A stretch of 64,000 nucleotides of DNA from Arthrobacter sp. (GTDB lineage Bacteria; Actinomycetota; Actinomycetes; Actinomycetales; Micrococcaceae): positions 1 to 64,000 of the forward strand of contig JAHFUZ010000016.1 in NCBI GenBank assembly GCA_023264815.1. Reading direction: 5' to 3'. Below, piece after piece: positions 10,304-19,147 of the stretch (position 1 is its first letter; the number at the start of each line of letters is the position of its first letter). The notes under the pieces are model-generated. The model worked only from the letters and a program-made list of their open reading frames with translations. It had not been told where the DNA came from and made no database searches. A program made the translations under genes and the position numbers.

Positions 10304-11443
10304 TTAGGACAGATGACGCTCTTCGGGTCCGTTGTATTCGCTCAGCGGCCGGATCAGGGAGTTGGAGGCTGCCTGTTCCATGATGTGGGCGGTCCAGCCG
10401 GTAATGCGGCTGGCCACGAACAGGGGAGTGAAGGTGGGGGTGTCGAAGCCCATCAGGTGGTAGGTGGGTCCGGCCGGGTAGTCAAGGTTCGGCTTGATGG
10501 CCTTTGCCTCGTCCATGGCCTGCTCGAGGCCGTTGTACAGTCCCAGCAGTTCGGGGCGGCCGTAGTGGGCAATCATCTTGTCCAGCGCGGCCTTCATGGT
10601 GGGTACGCGGGAATCGCCGTGCTTGTAGACGCGGTGGCCGAAGCCCATGACCTTTTTCTTCTGGGCCAGGGCATCCTCCATCCAGGCTTTGGCCCGGGCG
10701 GCGGCCTGGTCCAGCGACTCCTCGGCACGGATGCCGATCTCGTCGAAGGTGTGCATCACCGCTTCGTTGGCCCCGCCGTGCAGCGGGCCCTTCAGGGCGC
10801 CGATGGCCGCGGTGACCGCTGAGTGCAGGTCCGCGAGCGTGGAGGTGACCACGCGTGCCGTGAAGGTGGATGCGTTGAAGGAGTGCTCGGCGTACAGGAT
10901 CATCGAGACGTTGAAGGCCTCGATGACCTCGTCCACGGGATCCTCCCCGAACGCCATCCACAGGAAGTTGGCCGAGTAGCCCAGGTCATCCCGCGGTTCC
11001 ACCACATCCTGGCCGCGGCGTCGCCGTTGGTCATAAGAAACCACGGCGGGCATGGCGGCAAACAGGTCCACGGCCTTGGCCATGTTGGCCTCCGGCGAGG
11101 AGTCTTCCGCCAGCGGGTGGCGGGCGCCGAGCACCGAGGCCGCGGTCCGGCACACATCCATCGGGTGGGCGGTGGTGGGCAGCGTGTCAATGACCTGCTT
11201 CACCACCGGATCAAGGGCGCGGCCGGCGCGCTCGCGGTCGGTGAAGGCGGCCAGCTCGTCAGCGTTGGGCAGTTCGCCGTTCCACAACAGGTAGGCGACT
11301 TCCTCGAAGCTGCACCTGGCGGCCAGCTCCTGCACGGGGTAGCCGCGGTACAACAGTGAATTGGTGTCGGGGTTGACCTTGGAGACCGCGGTGTAGTCCA
11401 CCACGACGCCGGCCAGGCCCTTTTTGATATCAACAGCTGCCAT
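10304..11443 (-). CDS. prpC: 2-methylcitrate synthase / citrate synthase
   Basis: Condenses propionyl-CoA with oxaloacetate to 2-methylcitrate, the entry step of the methylcitrate cycle; enzymes of this type often also accept acetyl-CoA. The 379-residue length fits the short PrpC/citrate synthase type II-like family. Conserved active-site stretches are LKGPLHGGANEAVM, MGFGHRVYKHGDSRVP and the C-terminal FVASRITGWTAHIMEQ. It starts with AAGGAG 7 bases before the ATG and lies 35 bases after prpB in the same direction, so gntR-prpD-prpB-prpC form an operon. Methylcitrate rather than TCA function is inferred from the operon. Confidence 0.94.
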   Translation of the reverse strand: MAAVDIKKGLAGVVVDYTAVSKVNPDTNSLLYRGYPVQELAARCSFEEVAYLLWNGELPNADELAAFTDRERAGRALDPVVKQVIDTLPTTAHPMDVCRTAASVLGARHPLAEDSSPEANMAKAVDLFAAMPAVVSYDQRRRRGQDVVEPRDDLGYSANFLWMAFGEDPVDEVIEAFNVSMILYAEHSFNASTFTARVVTSTLADLHSAVTAAIGALKGPLHGGANEAVMHTFDEIGIRAEESLDQAAARAKAWMEDALAQKKKVMGFGHRVYKHGDSRVPTMKAALDKMIAHYGRPELLGLYNGLEQAMDEAKAIKPNLDYPAGPTYHLMGFDTPTFTPLFVASRITGWTAHIMEQAASNSLIRPLSEYNGPEERHLS

Positions 11444-11478
11444 GTTGAACTCCTTCGTTCTTTCGGGTTTCCCGGGTC

Positions 11479-12384
11479 CTAGCGGACGCCGGGAATCTGG
11501 AAGTTGAAAACGCCGGTATCGAATTGGTTGTAGGCCTCGTAGTCCACGAGGTCATAGAGACGCGCACGGGTGAGCATGTTTTCCACCTGTGCTACCTGGG
11601 AACCTGTTGCCTTGATCGATTCCAGCGTACGCTCTGCAGCCCCCATGGCAATGCGCAGGAGCGTGACCGGGTAAATCACCATGTTGACGCCCACTGACTG
11701 CAGCTGGTCAACGGTGAACAGGTCGCTTTTGCCGAACTCGGTCATGTTGGCCAGGACCGGCACGTCCACGGCGTCGCGGATGGCCTGGAACTCGGAGAGG
11801 TCCTTCATGGCTTCCGGGAAGATGGCGTCGGCGCCGGCGTCCACCAGGGCACGTGCCCGTTCCTGCGCAGCCTCGATCCCTTCCACAGCCCGGATGTCGG
11901 TCCGGGCCATGATGAGGAAGTTCGGGTCCCGGCGTGCATCAGCGGCTGCCCGGATGCGCTTGGTTGCGGTGTCCAGGTCCACCACGTTTTTGCCGTCCAG
12001 GTGGCCGCAGCGCTTGGGGTTGAACTGGTCCTCGATGTGGCAGCCGGCCAGGCCGGCGTTCTCGAGTTCCTGGATGCTGCGGGCCACGTTCATGGGCTCG
12101 CCGAACCCGGTGTCCGCGTCCACCAGGCAGGGCAGGTCGGTCATGCGGGCGATCTGCCCGGCGCGCGTGGCCACCTCGGTCAGGGTGGTCAGCCCGATGT
12201 CCGGCAGGCCAAGGTCGTTCGCCAGCACGGCGCCGGAGATGTACACCCCGGCGAAGCCCTTCTCCTCGATCAGCCGCGCGGAGAGCGGGCTGAAAGCGCC
12301 GGGAAACTGCTGGATGGTGCCGGAGGCGAGCATCTGGCGCAGTGCCACGCGTTTCTGCTCCGGGGTTGTCTTGGAGTACAGCAT
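11479..12384 (-). CDS. prpB: 2-methylisocitrate lyase
   Basis: Cleaves 2-methylisocitrate to succinate and pyruvate. A member of the isocitrate lyase/PEP mutase superfamily: the catalytic KRCGH motif is present in the loop NPKRCGHLDGK, and the substrate-binding segments FPGAFSPLSARLIEEKGF, DADTGFGEP and HIEDQ are intact. At 301 residues it has the usual PrpB length, much shorter than the ~430-residue isocitrate lyases. The neighbours prpC and prpD fix the role. Start chosen on a GGGAG ribosome site before the ATG. Confidence 0.96.
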   Translation of the reverse strand: MLYSKTTPEQKRVALRQMLASGTIQQFPGAFSPLSARLIEEKGFAGVYISGAVLANDLGLPDIGLTTLTEVATRAGQIARMTDLPCLVDADTGFGEPMNVARSIQELENAGLAGCHIEDQFNPKRCGHLDGKNVVDLDTATKRIRAAADARRDPNFLIMARTDIRAVEGIEAAQERARALVDAGADAIFPEAMKDLSEFQAIRDAVDVPVLANMTEFGKSDLFTVDQLQSVGVNMVIYPVTLLRIAMGAAERTLESIKATGSQVAQVENMLTRARLYDLVDYEAYNQFDTGVFNFQIPGVR

Positions 12385-12417
12385 GGTTTCTCCCTGTCAG
12401 GTCGGAAAAGGGGAGGC

Positions 12418-13938
12418 CTAGAAGAGGCCTGCGGGCGCAGCGCTGAGGTTGATCACGCCGGGGGCAGCGGTGATGTTCAGCTGATCAAGCTCGCCCGGGC
12501 CCAGGTCCGGGAGGCTTTCGGCAGCGGTGAGGAACCGCTCGATTTCCTGCTCGGTGACCAGGCCGGCGGCCAGCGTGCGGAACTTGTCGATGTACTGTTG
12601 GCGGGCGAACGGCCGTGCGCCGAGCGGGTGGGCGTCGGCCACGGCGATCTGGTCGGTGATCACGGTGCCGTCGTTCAGGGTGATCTCCACGGAGCCGCCG
12701 AAGGCCTTCTCGGCGATGTCCAGCGAGTGGTAGCGGCGGGTCCATTCCGGATCTTCCTCGGTGGTGACCTTGTGCCACAGCTCCACCGTGTCCGGGCGGC
12801 CGGCGCGCTCCGGGGCGTAGGAATCAACGTGGTGCCAGGAGCCGTCCTGCAGTGCGACGGTAAAGATGTACGGGATGGAGTGGTCCAGGGTTTCACGGCT
12901 TGCCGTGGGGCTGTACTTCTGCGGATCGTTGGCGCCGGACCCGATCACGTAGTGCGTGTGGTGGCTGGTCTTGATCAGGACCGACTTCACGTTGGCGGGG
13001 TCGGTGGCCTCCGGGTGTTCCTTGTGCAGCTTGCGCGCAAGGTCGATCCAGGCCTGGGCCTGGTATTCGGCCGAGTGTTCCTTGGTGTAGGTGTCCATGA
13101 TGGCGCGCTTTGCTTCGCCGGCTTCGGGCAGCGGCACCTCGTAGGCGGCGTCCGGGCCATCAAGCATCCAGGCGATCACGCCGTCTTCGCCTTCGTAGAT
13201 CGGCACGGGAGACGTCTGCCCCCGCATGGCGCGGTCCGCGGCCTCGACAGCCATCTTGCCGGCGAACGCGGGAGCGTGGGCCTTCCAGGTGGAGATCTCG
13301 CCCTTGCGGGACTGGCGGGTGGCGGTGGTGGTGTGCAGCGCCTGGCCCACGGACTGGAAGATGGTCTCCACATCAAGGCCCAGGAGGGTGCCGATGCCGG
13401 CTGCTGCGGACGGGCCAAGGTGGGCCACGTGGTCGATCTTGTGCTTGTGCAGGCAGATGGCCTTGACCAGGTTGACCTGGATTTCGTAGCCGGTGGCGAT
13501 GCCTCGGATAAGGTCCTTGCCGCTGGCTCCGACGTGCTGCGCGACGGCGAGGATCGGCGGGATGTTGTCGCCCGGGTGGGAATAGTCGGCCGCGAGGAAC
13601 GTGTCGTGGTAATCGAGTTCACGGACGGCCACGCCGTTGGCCCATGCCGCCCATTCGGGGGAGACCCGGTCCGTGATGCCGAAGACGCCGGAGCCCTTGC
13701 CGTTGGTGGTGGGGGCGTGGGTCAGTGCCTGGGCGCGGGCAGCCACGATGGGACCGCGGTTCAGGGACGCAATGGCCACGGAGGCGTTGTCGATGACCCG
13801 GTTGATGACCATCTCGGTCACCTCCGGGAGGACCTCGACCGGATCGGCAGCGACCTCGGCAATTTTGTGGGCCAGCTGGTCTTCGCGGGCGAGGTTCTCT
13901 TCGCTCTTGTAGACACGGACGTGGTTGAGCTTAACCAT
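12418..13938 (-). CDS. prpD: 2-methylcitrate dehydratase (MmgE/PrpD family)
   Basis: Dehydrates 2-methylcitrate to 2-methylaconitate, for conversion to 2-methylisocitrate. A 506-residue MmgE/PrpD protein; typical segments are [57 protein letters not shown] and [17 protein letters not shown]. The ATG at 13938 is used because AGGAG lies 5 bases upstream; the frame runs on upstream only inside gntR. Its start overlaps the gntR stop by 8 bases, so translation is coupled. No separate aconitase (acnD) or prpF is present here, as expected for PrpD-type pathways. Confidence 0.96.
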   Translation of the reverse strand: MVKLNHVRVYKSEENLAREDQLAHKIAEVAADPVEVLPEVTEMVINRVIDNASVAIASLNRGPIVAARAQALTHAPTTNGKGSGVFGITDRVSPEWAAWANGVAVRELDYHDTFLAADYSHPGDNIPPILAVAQHVGASGKDLIRGIATGYEIQVNLVKAICLHKHKIDHVAHLGPSAAAGIGTLLGLDVETIFQSVGQALHTTTATRQSRKGEISTWKAHAPAFAGKMAVEAADRAMRGQTSPVPIYEGEDGVIAWMLDGPDAAYEVPLPEAGEAKRAIMDTYTKEHSAEYQAQAWIDLARKLHKEHPEATDPANVKSVLIKTSHHTHYVIGSGANDPQKYSPTASRETLDHSIPYIFTVALQDGSWHHVDSYAPERAGRPDTVELWHKVTTEEDPEWTRRYHSLDIAEKAFGGSVEITLNDGTVITDQIAVADAHPLGARPFARQQYIDKFRTLAAGLVTEQEIERFLTAAESLPDLGPGELDQLNITAAPGVINLSAAPAGLF

Positions 13939-14587
13939 GGTGCTCCTCATGAGGTGAGTGGGTGGCTTTGACGTGGGAAAGACTGCGGTGCAGGTGCAGG
14001 GTGGTGGCCGCCGCGGCAAGCCTGGCGTTGCCCGCCGCGATGGCCTCTGCGATCGCGGCATGTTCCGCCGCGGCGGCATGCAGGCGCGGTTCGTCGTCGG
14101 CGGCGAGGCGTCGAACGCGGACCAGATGGACCCGCAGGCTGCGCATCGCCTGGGCAAGGTAGGAATTGGAGATGGCGGCGTCGATGGCCTCGTCGAGGCG
14201 CCCCACCAGCGCGTAGTACTCGTGCCGGGCAGGGTCGGCCGGGCTGATCAGCTCCGGGGCCCGCAGCAGGTCGGCGTGGAGCCGTTCGAACACCGCGCGT
14301 TCGCCGCGCTCGGCGGCCAGGGCGGCAGCCTTGCCCTCGAGCGTCTCCCGCAGCTCGAACATTTCGTCGATGTCCTCCAGCGAGATAGCGGTGACGACGA
14401 CGCCCCGGCCGCCTGCCGCCGTCGTCAGTCCCTCGGCGCTCAGCCGGCTGAGCGCCTCCCGGACGGGGGTGCGTGAGACGCCCAGGCGTGCTGACTGTTC
14501 CACTTCGGCAAGGACGGTGCCGGGCGCCAGGCGCCATTCGATGATGTCTTCACGAAGAGCCGCATAGGCTTTGTCGCTGGCCCGCAA
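13931..14587 (-). CDS. GntR family regulator of the prp genes (FCD domain)
   Basis: A 218-residue transcription factor. N-terminal winged helix of the GntR family ([43 protein letters not shown], about residues 8-52) and a C-terminal all-helical FCD ligand-binding domain with the metal-binding-type residues of the FadR subfamily. First gene of the gntR-prpDBC unit and divergent from prpE; two TGTATACA palindromes lie between them and are its likely operators. It probably responds to a methylcitrate-pathway intermediate or propionyl compound; this is inference. Many other bacteria use PrpR instead. Confidence 0.9.
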   Translation of the reverse strand: MRASDKAYAALREDIIEWRLAPGTVLAEVEQSARLGVSRTPVREALSRLSAEGLTTAAGGRGVVVTAISLEDIDEMFELRETLEGKAAALAAERGERAVFERLHADLLRAPELISPADPARHEYYALVGRLDEAIDAAISNSYLAQAMRSLRVHLVRVRRLAADDEPRLHAAAAEHAAIAEAIAAGNARLAAAATTLHLHRSLSHVKATHSPHEEHHG

Positions 14588-14620
14588 GGTTTTCCTCCCG
14601 TCATGTAGTGGATGATGTCA

Positions 14621-14630
14621 GTGTATACAC
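14621..14630. promoter_or_regulatory. GntR-type operator palindrome 1
   Basis: GTGTATACAC is a perfect 10-bp palindrome 34 bases upstream of the gntR start. GT-n-AC palindromes of this kind are typical FadR/FCD-GntR operators. Confidence 0.75.
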
Positions 14631-14682
14631 AGATGGCGTACAAGCCCAGCATTTGGCAAAGAATCGGCTAGAAAGTGAACTT

Positions 14683-14694
14683 TGTGTATACACA
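14683..14694. promoter_or_regulatory. GntR-type operator palindrome 2
   Basis: TGTGTATACACA is a perfect 12-bp palindrome, 69 bases before the prpE ATG. Its centre is exactly 63 bp from the centre of palindrome 1, about six helical turns, so the two sites face the same side of the DNA. Confidence 0.78.
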
Positions 14695-14762
14695 TCTATT
14701 GTTTGCCGGGGTGCGTCCGCCTACCATGGAGGCCAAGACGTCAGCGTTGACAGGAGCACAGC

Positions 14763-16661
14763 ATGGCCGGGACGAATTATCGGAACACCTATTCACGGAG
14801 CCTGGAACAGCGGGAGGATTTCTGGCTGGAGGCCGCCGCCGCGGTGGCGTGGAGCGCAGAGCCGTCCGTGGCCCTGGATGCCTCCGGAGCGCCGCTGTAC
14901 CGCTGGTTTCCGGACGGGATGCTCAATACGTCGTACAACGCCCTGGACCGGCACGTCGAGGCCGGCCGCGGCGACCAGGACGCGCTCATTTACGACTCCG
15001 CCATGCTGGGAACCAAACGCAGCTACTCCTATTCCGAACTAACGGCGCTGGTGGCGCGGTTTGCCGGAGTGCTGCGCTCGCAGGGGGTGGGCCGGGGTGA
15101 CCGGGTGGTCATCTACATGCCGATGATTCCCGAAGCGGCCATTGCCATGCTCGCGACCGCGCGTCTTGGCGCGGTGCACTCCGTGGTGTTCGGCGGGTTC
15201 GCGCCCAAGGAGCTGGCTGCCCGGATCGCGGATGCCGGCCCCGCGGTCATTGTCACGGCATCTGGCGGGATCGAGCCGTCGCGCCGGGTCGAGTACCTGC
15301 CTGCTGTGGACGAAGCCCTGGCCCTTGCCGGTGTGGGCGGCCTGCCAGTCATCGTCAAGGACCGCGAAGGCTTTGCAGCCGGCGTCGCGGATTACGCGGG
15401 GTGGACCGACTGGGACGCTGCCATGGAACACGCCGATCCCGCCGCTCCGGTGGACGTTGCCGCCGCCGATCCGCTGTACATTCTGTACACCTCAGGCACC
15501 ACCGGTACGCCCAAGGGCGTGGTGCGGGACAACGGCGGCCACGCGGTGGCACTGTCCTGGACCATGAAGAATATTTACGACGTCGGCCCCGGGGACGTGA
15601 TGTGGACGGCCTCAGACGTGGGCTGGGTGGTGGGCCATTCCTACATTGTTTACGGCCCACTGCTGGCCGGCGCCACCACGGTGCTGTACGAGGGCAAGCC
15701 GGTGGGCACGCCCGATGCCGGCGCGTTCTGGCGCGTTGTCCAGGACCACCGGGTGAACGTCCTGTTCACGGCCCCCACCGCCCTGAGAGCCATCCGCAAG
15801 GCTGATCCGGGGGCGGGGGAGCTGGCCCGCTATGACACCTCGAGCCTGCGGACGCTTTTTGCGGCCGGTGAGCGGCTGGACACCGAAACGTACAAGTGGG
15901 CCGGCGAGGCACTGGGCGTTCCGGTGGTGGACCACTGGTGGCAGACCGAAACGGGCTGGGCCATCTGTGCCAACCCACGCGGCCTGGACGACCTGCCCTT
16001 CAAACCTGGTTCGCCCACCGTGCCCATGCCCGGCTTTGCGCTGTCCGTCGTGGACGGAGCCGGCGCACCGGTGGATCCGGGCGAAGAGGGCAATATTGTC
16101 CTGGGGCTGCCGCTGCCTCCCGGGACGCTGACCACGCTCTGGCAGAACGATGACCGCTACGTGTCCTCGTACCTGGCGGCCTTCGAAGGAAGCTACGCAA
16201 CAGGCGACAGCGGCTACCAGGATGCCGATGGCTATGTGTTTGTGATGGGCCGGACCGACGACATCATCAACGTTGCCGGCCACCGCCTGTCCACCGGCGC
16301 CATCGAGCAGGTCATCGCCAGCCACCCGGCCGTCGCTGAATGTGCGGTGATCGGCGTGGCCGACCCCCTCAAGGGGCAGCGTGCCAGCGGCTACGTGGTG
16401 CTCAAAGCCGGGGCGGACCGGGACGAGGCCGAACTGGTCCGCGAACTGGTAGCCCTGGTGCGCCGGGACATCGGGCCCGTGGCCGACTTCAAGCACGCCA
16501 CGGTGGTGCAGGCCCTGCCCAAAACCCGGTCCGGGAAGATCCTGCGCAAGACGATGCGCCAGATCGCCGACGGCGACGACTATATTCTGCCTTCAACCAT
16601 CGAGGACCCGGACGTGATTGGGCAGTTGCTGGGCGTACTCCGGCCCGGTGGCGCCGCCTAG
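14763..16661 (+). CDS. prpE: propionyl-CoA synthetase (acetyl-CoA synthetase family)
   Basis: Activates propionate to propionyl-CoA through an acyl-adenylate. A 632-residue ANL-superfamily enzyme. Signature motifs: P-loop YTSGTTGTPKGVVRDNGGH, the WTASDVGWVVGHSYIVYGPL stretch, DHWWQTETGW, the hinge YATGDSGYQDADGYVFVMGRTDDIINVAGHR, and the catalytic lysine in KTRSGKILRKTMRQIA. SGGIEPSRRVEYLPAVDEAL is more typical of PrpE than of acetyl-CoA synthetase, and the divergent prp operon supports it. GGAG precedes the ATG. The stop overlaps the stop of the convergent response regulator by 4 bases. Confidence 0.93.
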   Translation: MAGTNYRNTYSRSLEQREDFWLEAAAAVAWSAEPSVALDASGAPLYRWFPDGMLNTSYNALDRHVEAGRGDQDALIYDSAMLGTKRSYSYSELTALVARFAGVLRSQGVGRGDRVVIYMPMIPEAAIAMLATARLGAVHSVVFGGFAPKELAARIADAGPAVIVTASGGIEPSRRVEYLPAVDEALALAGVGGLPVIVKDREGFAAGVADYAGWTDWDAAMEHADPAAPVDVAAADPLYILYTSGTTGTPKGVVRDNGGHAVALSWTMKNIYDVGPGDVMWTASDVGWVVGHSYIVYGPLLAGATTVLYEGKPVGTPDAGAFWRVVQDHRVNVLFTAPTALRAIRKADPGAGELARYDTSSLRTLFAAGERLDTETYKWAGEALGVPVVDHWWQTETGWAICANPRGLDDLPFKPGSPTVPMPGFALSVVDGAGAPVDPGEEGNIVLGLPLPPGTLTTLWQNDDRYVSSYLAAFEGSYATGDSGYQDADGYVFVMGRTDDIINVAGHRLSTGAIEQVIASHPAVAECAVIGVADPLKGQRASGYVVLKAGADRDEAELVRELVALVRRDIGPVADFKHATVVQALPKTRSGKILRKTMRQIADGDDYILPSTIEDPDVIGQLLGVLRPGGAA

Positions 16662-17371
16662 GCCCGGTTCCAGCTGTACTCGTTCTCTGGGCGTCCGGGG
16701 GTTCCGTAGCGCGGCGCCCGCGTGACATTGCCGGCGTCGGCCAAGTATTCGAGGTAGCGGCGTGCGGTCACCCTGGACATGCCCAGCGCCGTCATGACCT
16801 CCGTAGCCGAGGCGGCGCCGGACTGCTCCTTCAGGTACTCCTTCACCGAGTCAAGGGTGGAGACGGACAGCCCCTTGGGCAGGGGCAGTTCCGACGGCGC
16901 CCGGAGACTCGCGAACGCCTGGTCCACCTCGCTCTGGGACGCCCCCGCCCGGCCGGCCCCGGACGCGGGGCCGGCCAGCTGCTGCCGGAAGAGCCGGTAG
17001 CTGGCGAGCTTGTCCGCGAAGGTGGCATAGGTAAAGGGCTTGATCAGGTACTGGACCACGCCGATGGCCACGGCGCTGCGGACGATCGCCACCTCCCGGA
17101 CGGCAGTGATGGCGATGATGTCCGCCAGGATGCCTGCGGACCGCATCCGCCGGGCGATGTCCAGCCCGTGCAGGTCCGGCAGGTTCATGTCCAGCAGGAC
17201 CAGTTCCACCGGCTCACCTGAGGCGGCGAGTTCAGTCAGCAGCCTGAGGGCGGACTGGCCGTCGGGGGCGGTGCCCGCGAGCGTAAACCCGGCCATCCGG
17301 CCCACATACGCGGCGTGGGCGGCCGACGCCACCGGTTCGTCCTCCACCACGAGGACACGGATATCACTCAC
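16658..17371 (-). CDS. CitB/DcuR-type response regulator
   Basis: A 237-residue two-component regulator. Receiver domain at residues 1-125 with acidic pocket VVEDEP, phospho-acceptor Asp in LLDMNLPDLHG, Thr in ITAV and Lys in IKPFTYATF. The C-terminal part (KEYLKEQSGAASATEVMTALGMSRVTARRYLEYLADAG) is the helix-turn-helix of the DctR/CitB/DcuR family. Its start overlaps the sensor kinase stop by 8 bases, and the dicarboxylate transporter dctA is divergent from the kinase. The likely job is activation of dctA in response to external C4-dicarboxylates or citrate. Confidence 0.92.
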   Translation of the reverse strand: MSDIRVLVVEDEPVASAAHAAYVGRMAGFTLAGTAPDGQSALRLLTELAASGEPVELVLLDMNLPDLHGLDIARRMRSAGILADIIAITAVREVAIVRSAVAIGVVQYLIKPFTYATFADKLASYRLFRQQLAGPASGAGRAGASQSEVDQAFASLRAPSELPLPKGLSVSTLDSVKEYLKEQSGAASATEVMTALGMSRVTARRYLEYLADAGNVTRAPRYGTPGRPENEYSWNRA

Positions 17372-19007
17372 TGGAAATGTCCTCTGTGTCGTTGCCGGAG
17401 GCAGTTGCCGGAAGGAACACCCGAAAAGTCGCCCCGGCCGTTCCGGTGATGGCCATCGTACCGTCCAGCCGCTCTACGGCCTGCCTGACCAGCGCCAGAC
17501 CCACGCCCCGGCCGAACGGGCCGGCCTTCTTGGTGCTGAAGCCATGCTTGAAAATATGGTCCACGGCGTCCGGATCAACCCCGGGACCGGAGTCGCTGAC
17601 CGTGATGTCCACACCTTCGACGTCGGATTCCACGGTCAGCTCCACCGACCTGGGAGCAGAGCCACCGGCTGCCGCGTCGATGGCGTTGTCCAGCAGGTTG
17701 CCCACGATGGTGACCAGGTCCTGGATGGCAAGGCCTTCCGTGGAGGCCGTTCCCTGGGTCCGGAGCGTCAGTTTCACGCCGCGTTCGTTGGCCTCTGCCG
17801 CCTTGCCCATGACGAGGGCACTGAGGACAGGTTCATCCAGGGAGCTGACCATCTCGTCGGTCAGTTGCTGGCTGAGCTCAAGGTCGCTGGTGGCGAACTG
17901 CAGCGCCTCGGCAGTCCGGCCAAGTTCCAGCAGGGAGACCATGGTGTGCAGGCGGTTGGCGTGCTCATGGGTTTGGGCGCGCAGGGCGTCGGACAGCGTC
18001 TTCATGGTTTCCAGTTCGCTGCCCAGGGACTCGATTTCCGTGCGGTCACGGATGGTGGCCACCGTACCGTAAACCGCAGGCTGCCGGCTGCCGGGGGAGG
18101 AGGTGCCAACAGCCGGGCCCTGGTTCACCACCACAATCCGTGGTCCGGTCAGGTGGATCTCATCGTGGGCCGTCCGGCCGGACTCAAAAAGTTCTTTCAA
18201 GCTCGCGGTGAGGGGGAGGCCGGCAAGTGCGGGCGGGCGGGACGGATCATCAGCCGAACCGCGCGGTTCAAGCCCCAGCAGCTCGGCGGCCTGGTCGTTG
18301 TACATCACCACCCGGCCCTTGGTATCGACCAGGATAAGGCCTTCCCGGACCGAGTGCAGCACAGATTCGTAGTAGGCGAACAGCTGCGCCAGCTGCTCGG
18401 GCCCCCACCCCCTGGTCACCCTGCGCAGGTAGCGTCCCAGCAGCCACGACGCCAGCGACCCGCCCACAAGGAGCGCGCCGCCGATCGCGAGAAGGGCCGG
18501 CAACCGGCCGGCGAACGCCACATCGACTGTCCGGACGGTCACGCCTGCTGCCACCAGCGCCCTGACGTTGCCGGCGGGATCGAGGACCGGAGCAATCGAG
18601 CGGACAGACGGTCCCAGGGTTCCGGTAGTGACCTCAGTGAACACTTCACCGCGCAGAGCGGCATCGATGGAACCGATGTACGGCTTGCCCAGTTCCTCGC
18701 TGCGCGGGTGCGTCCAGCGGGTCCTGTCCGGCGCCATAATGGTCAGGAACTCCGCCCCGGCGCTGTCCATGACCTTCAGGGCGTAGGGCTGAAGTGTTGC
18801 GGACGGGTCAGGCTCGTCGGCGGCCTGAAGCACCAGGGGGTTCGCTGCTACCGCCGCTGCCACCCCGGTCATCCGGCGGCCGGCCTCCTCGTAGGCGCGG
18901 TCGCGGGAGTCCACGAAGGTTGCGGTGCCCACAATGGCGATGAAGGCCACCACGATCAGCAGGTTGGCGACAAACAGCCTGCGGGCGATGCTCCAGCGGT
19001 GGATCAT
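17364..19007 (-). CDS. DcuS/CitA-type sensor histidine kinase
   Basis: A 547-residue membrane sensor. An N-terminal membrane helix (LFVANLLIVVAFIAIVGTATF, residues 11-31) is followed by an extracytoplasmic PAS-like sensor domain to about residue 175, a second membrane helix (LLAIGGALLVGGSLASWLLG), a cytoplasmic PAS domain (YYESVLHSVREGLILVDTKG) and the kinase core with H box EHANRLHTMVSLLELG, N box NLLDNAIDAA and G boxes DSGPGVDPDA and FGRGVGLALV. This layout is that of carboxylate sensors DcuS, CitA and DctS. The ATG has AGGAGC 6-9 bases upstream. It is read together with the response regulator. Confidence 0.92.
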   Translation of the reverse strand: MIHRWSIARRLFVANLLIVVAFIAIVGTATFVDSRDRAYEEAGRRMTGVAAAVAANPLVLQAADEPDPSATLQPYALKVMDSAGAEFLTIMAPDRTRWTHPRSEELGKPYIGSIDAALRGEVFTEVTTGTLGPSVRSIAPVLDPAGNVRALVAAGVTVRTVDVAFAGRLPALLAIGGALLVGGSLASWLLGRYLRRVTRGWGPEQLAQLFAYYESVLHSVREGLILVDTKGRVVMYNDQAAELLGLEPRGSADDPSRPPALAGLPLTASLKELFESGRTAHDEIHLTGPRIVVVNQGPAVGTSSPGSRQPAVYGTVATIRDRTEIESLGSELETMKTLSDALRAQTHEHANRLHTMVSLLELGRTAEALQFATSDLELSQQLTDEMVSSLDEPVLSALVMGKAAEANERGVKLTLRTQGTASTEGLAIQDLVTIVGNLLDNAIDAAAGGSAPRSVELTVESDVEGVDITVSDSGPGVDPDAVDHIFKHGFSTKKAGPFGRGVGLALVRQAVERLDGTMAITGTAGATFRVFLPATASGNDTEDISSE

Positions 19008-19018
19008 CCAGACGCTCC

Positions 19019-19034
19019 TATGACCAATATGACC
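19019..19034. promoter_or_regulatory. TATGACC direct repeat between sensor kinase and dctA
   Basis: TATGACC-AA-TATGACC, a direct repeat with 9-bp period, lies 11 bases upstream of the kinase start codon in the 140-bp divergent region. It could be a response-regulator site; there is no experimental basis in the sequence itself. Confidence 0.3.
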
Positions 19035-19147
19035 GCAACGGTGAGCTGCGTCACTGTGTGCCCAATGATGGATCTCACACCGACCGACGCGATGAGCCCA
19101 GAGATTGTGCCGCAGCGTCTACCAGATTATCCATAAGGAGACACATC

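Noticed and set aside
12001..13971. 656-residue open frame on the plus strand
   Set aside because: Antisense to prpB and prpD. Its composition is the mirror of those codons.
17040..19136. 698-residue open frame on the plus strand
   Set aside because: It lies antisense to the sensor kinase and response regulator, both with intact catalytic motifs. No ribosome site and no recognisable domain.
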